The notes beneath the pieces were generated by a model. The model saw only the letters and a program-made list of their open reading frames with translations. It was not told the origin of the DNA and made no database searches. DNA of 64,000 nucleotides from JACNKJ01 sp964344565 (lineage in GTDB: Bacteria; Krumholzibacteriota; Krumholzibacteriia; JACNKJ01). The position numbers and the translations under genes are program-made. Positions 60,845 to 64,000 of the stretch are shown piece after piece (position 1 is the stretch's first letter; the number at the start of each line of letters is the position of its first letter). The stretch is from positions 32,749 to 96,748 of the forward strand of contig CAYFNT010000012.1 in the NCBI GenBank assembly GCA_964344565.1, given 5' to 3'.

Positions 60845-63800
60845 ATGAACAAGTTTCTTTCAACTATAGCAATGATGCTGATTTTGGCATCACTAACCAT
60901 GGCCGCTGATCGCATGGCCGTGGTCGATGGATACTGTTTCCTACAGGACCAGAGTGACCATAGCGGGAGCAAGGTGGTTTTTCTGGCAGATTCACCTTCG
61001 GCAGAATCAGATAGCGTATACACCGACCAGGAAGGTTTCTTCGAACTCGGTCTTGAGGAGGGGCTCTATTGGGTGTCTTACTCTCACGATGGATTCTCTT
61101 CCTATAGTATCCCAAACCATGTCGTCATCACCTCTCATGTGACCCTTCCAGATGTAACCCTTGCGAACATGGTAGAGGAGGTCTCAGGTGATGTCAGCGG
61201 CTATTGGGGAATGGAACACCAAACCTACTACGTCATCGGTGATGTGATAGTACCGGAGGGTGATTCGCTGTTCATTCTTCCCGGTACCGATGTTCTGTTC
61301 TTAGATGATACTGAGCTATGGATCGATGGATACCTTGAGGCTTGCGGGACACAAACAGATAGTATCGTGTTTTCTTCATCCTCAGAGAGTCCAGGGCCTG
61401 GGATATGGGAGGGGCTGAAGTTCAACCGCGAATCAAGTCTTGGGGGTGGCGGCAAGATTTCCTACTGCCTTTTCGAGTACGCGAGTTTGCATACTGCGAC
61501 TAACTACGGTGGAAACTACGACTCACTCCTGGTGGAAAACTCAGCTTCTCGTTTTTGCGTCTATGGCTTGATCGTTGGCGGCGACAATCTGCTCGTACAG
61601 AGATTTCAAAGCAGGTATTGCACATACGGGGCCTACCTCAACCTATGGGGATGTGAGGTATCTGATTGTGAGTTCAGCTTCAATTCGACTGGCATGTTTT
61701 TAGAGGAAGGCCTGGCCACCCATAACTTGATCGCATCTAACAGCGGTCCCGGAGTAACGAAAATCGGCGGAGATCTTGTCGGCAATTCAATTGTCAATAA
61801 TGGTGGACTAGGGGTTAGCGTTTCCTACGCATTCGGATCTATTCAGGGCAACAGGATCTCGAGTAATCAGGGAGGTGTCGGGCTATACAATCAGTGGGGA
61901 GTTGTCGACATTCGCGAAAACATCATCGATGGGAACATCGGCGCCGGCGTGGGCACCTACGAAGGTCCGGGATTGGTTCTCGGCAATACGATACACGGGA
62001 ATGGGATAGGGGTCGTAACCGGGTACGCCGCTTTGGAGGTGCTGAACAACATCATTTCCGCGAATCAGACTGGTATCGATGGCGGCAGCTATACCGATCC
62101 CACAACGACAATCATGTACAACGACATTTGGGGGAACACAACAATGCTGGAAGGGGAACTTCCGGCTATTCTCGGCGAAATCGTCACCACCAACGCAAAC
62201 GGTGACTCCTGCGATACCTACTTCAACATCTTCATGGATCCGAGTTTCGTAGACACCTTGGACTTCGAGTTGCAGTCCGATTCTCCTTGCATCGATGCGG
62301 GCGATCCGAATCCCGAGTACTACGATCCCGACGGTACCATCGCCGATATCGGTGCGAAGCCCTTCTACCAGGGCAATCCACTTCCTCCCGAAATCGACTT
62401 CAGCCCGTCGGTTTCATCAGGCCATTCGCCGCTCTCGGTGGAGCTCACGTCCACGAATTCGGGCGGTCCTATCTTCACCTGGCTCTGGACCTTCGGCGAC
62501 GGCTCGACCAGCAGCCGTTTCGATCCCGTTCACACTTACTCAACCGACACGCCGACCTTCTACACTGTGAGTCTCTTCGTCGAGGGCCCCGGCGGCAGCG
62601 ATTACGTGGAGTATCCCGATCTCATCGAGGTGCTCCCTACTGAGTACCCACCCATCGCGGACTTCTCGGCCGATCCCCTGGTGGGATTCGGAACTGTGCA
62701 TTTCCAGGATGAGTCATCGGGCCAGATCGATACCTACAGCTGGAACTTCGGCGATGGCTTCGGTACCTCCACCGAGCAAAATCCCAGCTACGACTACGCC
62801 GTGCCCGGCGAGTACACCGTGACCTTGTCGGTCGATGGGCCAAACGGCAGCGACATCGAGATCAAGGAGAACTACATCACGATCCTCGAGCCCGACACGG
62901 TTATCGCCGGATTCGAGCCGTCCGCAGACTACGGAGTCGTTCCCGCAACCATCCACTTCACCAACACCTCCTTCGGCACCATTAAGAGCTACCTCTGGGA
63001 TTTCGGTGATGAGGGCGGGAGCGAGGAAGAGAATCCGGTGCACACCTACCTGGAAGCGGGGGACTTCAAAGTCGTGCTCGTAGCTTCCGGGCCGGCCAAT
63101 GCCGACACGGCCACCGCGATCATTGCGGTCCTCGATCCCGCGCCGGTGATCCAGTCCATCGAGGATGTTCCCGTGGATCAGGGCCTGCAGGTCTATCTGA
63201 GTTTCAAGCGGAGCGGCTACGACACCGACACGCCGAGGGAGGCCGAGCTCTACACGGTGGAGCGAAAGGACGGCGAAGTCTGGACCAGCGTGGCCTCCGG
63301 CGCGGCTTACGGGCAGGACATCTATCAGTTCCTCGTTCCGACTCTGGTCGATTCCACAGATGCAGGCGACGGCCTGACCGAGTTCCGCGTCGTCGCGGCC
63401 ATGGACGAGGGGAACTTCCTGAGCGCGCCGGCATGGGGCTATTCCGTGGACAATATCGCTCCCGGCCCGCCCGGCGGATTCTTCATCTACATCGGCGACG
63501 CGGCCAATCATCTGTCCTGGGACCTGAGCGATGCGCCGGATTTCCAGTTTTTCAGCGTCTACGGGGGTTCAAGTCCCGACTTCGAGATCGGGCCTGAGAA
63601 TCTGCTGCTCATGACAGCCGAAACTCATTGGATCGATTCACAACATCTGCCCGCTTTCTACAAACTCACTGCTACCGATGATGGGGGTAATGAGAGCCCG
63701 GCAGTACTCGCTGAAGAGACCACGGAAGTGCCCGGCGAGATTCCTCACCGCTACGCATTGTTCCCCTGCATGCCCAATCCCTTCAATCCGCGGACTACGA

Positions 63801-64000
63801 TCCGTTACGCCCTACCAAAGGCTGCGGAAGTCACCTTGGAAATCATCAATCCGAGCGGGCGACGAGTTGCTGGCCTCGTCATAGGCGAACGCCGTGGGGC
63901 GGGCCTTCATGAGGTGATTTGGGACGGCGTGGACGACGACAACAATCGCCTCGCGTCAGGGGTGTATCTCTATCGCCTACGGGCTGGGGAATTCACCCAA
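60845..64000 (+). CDS. Large secreted beta-helix/PKD protein with FlgD-type tail (partial at window end)
   Basis: 1052 codons are present, open to the end of the window; only the last few residues are probably missing. GAGGAGG lies eight bases before the ATG. Signal peptide 1-21, then a carboxypeptidase-regulatory-like sandwich ('GFFELGLEEGLYWVSYSHDG'), a beta-helix (about 110-500, 'IQGNRISSNQGGVGLYNQ', 'ALEVLNNIISANQTGIDGG'), and three PKD domains with 'TWLWTFGDGSTSSRFDPVHT', 'YSWNFGDGFGTSTEQNPSY' and 'SYLWDFGDEGGSEEENPVHT'. A fibronectin-like part follows, then 'ALFPCMPNPFNPRTTIRYAL' and a FlgD-like domain to 'ASGVYLYRLRAGEFTQ'. The N-terminal third is AT-richer than the rest. A surface glycan- or protein-binding role is likely; no catalytic site is seen. 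Confidence 0.85.
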   Translation, partial: MNKFLSTIAMMLILASLTMAADRMAVVDGYCFLQDQSDHSGSKVVFLADSPSAESDSVYTDQEGFFELGLEEGLYWVSYSHDGFSSYSIPNHVVITSHVTLPDVTLANMVEEVSGDVSGYWGMEHQTYYVIGDVIVPEGDSLFILPGTDVLFLDDTELWIDGYLEACGTQTDSIVFSSSSESPGPGIWEGLKFNRESSLGGGGKISYCLFEYASLHTATNYGGNYDSLLVENSASRFCVYGLIVGGDNLLVQRFQSRYCTYGAYLNLWGCEVSDCEFSFNSTGMFLEEGLATHNLIASNSGPGVTKIGGDLVGNSIVNNGGLGVSVSYAFGSIQGNRISSNQGGVGLYNQWGVVDIRENIIDGNIGAGVGTYEGPGLVLGNTIHGNGIGVVTGYAALEVLNNIISANQTGIDGGSYTDPTTTIMYNDIWGNTTMLEGELPAILGEIVTTNANGDSCDTYFNIFMDPSFVDTLDFELQSDSPCIDAGDPNPEYYDPDGTIADIGAKPFYQGNPLPPEIDFSPSVSSGHSPLSVELTSTNSGGPIFTWLWTFGDGSTSSRFDPVHTYSTDTPTFYTVSLFVEGPGGSDYVEYPDLIEVLPTEYPPIADFSADPLVGFGTVHFQDESSGQIDTYSWNFGDGFGTSTEQNPSYDYAVPGEYTVTLSVDGPNGSDIEIKENYITILEPDTVIAGFEPSADYGVVPATIHFTNTSFGTIKSYLWDFGDEGGSEEENPVHTYLEAGDFKVVLVASGPANADTATAIIAVLDPAPVIQSIEDVPVDQGLQVYLSFKRSGYDTDTPREAELYTVERKDGEVWTSVASGAAYGQDIYQFLVPTLVDSTDAGDGLTEFRVVAAMDEGNFLSAPAWGYSVDNIAPGPPGGFFIYIGDAANHLSWDLSDAPDFQFFSVYGGSSPDFEIGPENLLLMTAETHWIDSQHLPAFYKLTATDDGGNESPAVLAEETTEVPGEIPHRYALFPCMPNPFNPRTTIRYALPKAAEVTLEIINPSGRRVAGLVIGERRGAGLHEVIWDGVDDDNNRLASGVYLYRLRAGEFTQ

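Noticed and set aside
60927..61142. Small genes within the start of the last gene
   Set aside because: The large frame from 60845 is continuous to the window end with signal peptide and domains; the short frames are shadows.

Overview
The window is chromosome-like, GC-rich (roughly 62-65 %) DNA from a Gram-negative bacterium. Support for this comes from outer-membrane beta-barrels, lipoproteins, and many large secreted proteins. Most of the secreted proteins end in FlgD-like / type IX-like C-terminal domains (NPFNP motif followed by a Lys-hydrophobic-Leu-Leu end). A second group ends in a different Trp-Leu-Lys-Tyr tail. Together with the gene content this suggests a candidate phylum around the FCB group (Krumholzibacteriota/Eisenbacteria-like); that placement is inference. 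No rRNA, tRNA, CRISPR array, insertion sequence or phage gene was seen.

Layout. 1-5.8 kb: three secreted beta-helix proteins, two of them tandem paralogues sharing the Trp-Leu-Lys-Tyr tail, and a secreted class-II glutamine amidotransferase-like protein. 5.9-20.9 kb: a transketolase-family enzyme, a 3002-aa cyclic beta-1,2-glucan synthase (NdvB/Cgs type) and a tricorn-like protease with a long acidic linker. 21-26.8 kb: a secreted CotH-type kinase protein, a GNAT acetyltransferase and a MATE exporter. 26.8-36 kb: one minus-strand, translationally coupled operon korD-korA-korB-korG, GltD-like flavoprotein, MvhD-like, HdrCB-like, HdrA-MvhD and a micro zinc-ribbon protein. HdrA is interrupted by an in-frame UGA followed by a good bacterial SECIS hairpin, so it is most likely a selenoprotein. 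36.4-60.7 kb: an alpha-glucan (starch/glycogen) utilisation region. It holds a secreted GH57 enzyme, a seven-gene minus-strand operon (two outer-membrane barrels, a PorV-like barrel, two lipoproteins, a CBM9-like secreted protein and a GH57 4-alpha-glucanotransferase), then a plus-strand set (GH133-like debranching enzyme, maltodextrin-type ABC transporter, triple-CBM48 GH13 enzyme) and a GT35 glucan phosphorylase. 60.8 kb to the end: a large secreted beta-helix/PKD protein cut by the window edge.

How it fits together. The glucan region can be read as a complete path without SusC/SusD: alpha-glucan binding at the surface (CBM48 domains on a barrel, a lipoprotein and the GH13), outer-membrane passage, periplasmic debranching and hydrolysis, ABC import, and cytoplasmic transglycosylation and phosphorolysis. 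Three near-identical 14-bp palindromes (TGTACACGTGTACA), of the LacI-family operator shape, occur at 36.39, 52.83 and 60.12 kb, all in this region, and probably mark a glucan regulon. The kor-hdr operon would couple 2-oxoacid oxidation through ferredoxin to flavin-based electron bifurcation.

Other structure: 7-bp tandem repeats fill two of the four convergent gene junctions and touch the stop codons on both sides. AT-richer patches interrupt otherwise GC-rich genes, mostly in the glucan region.
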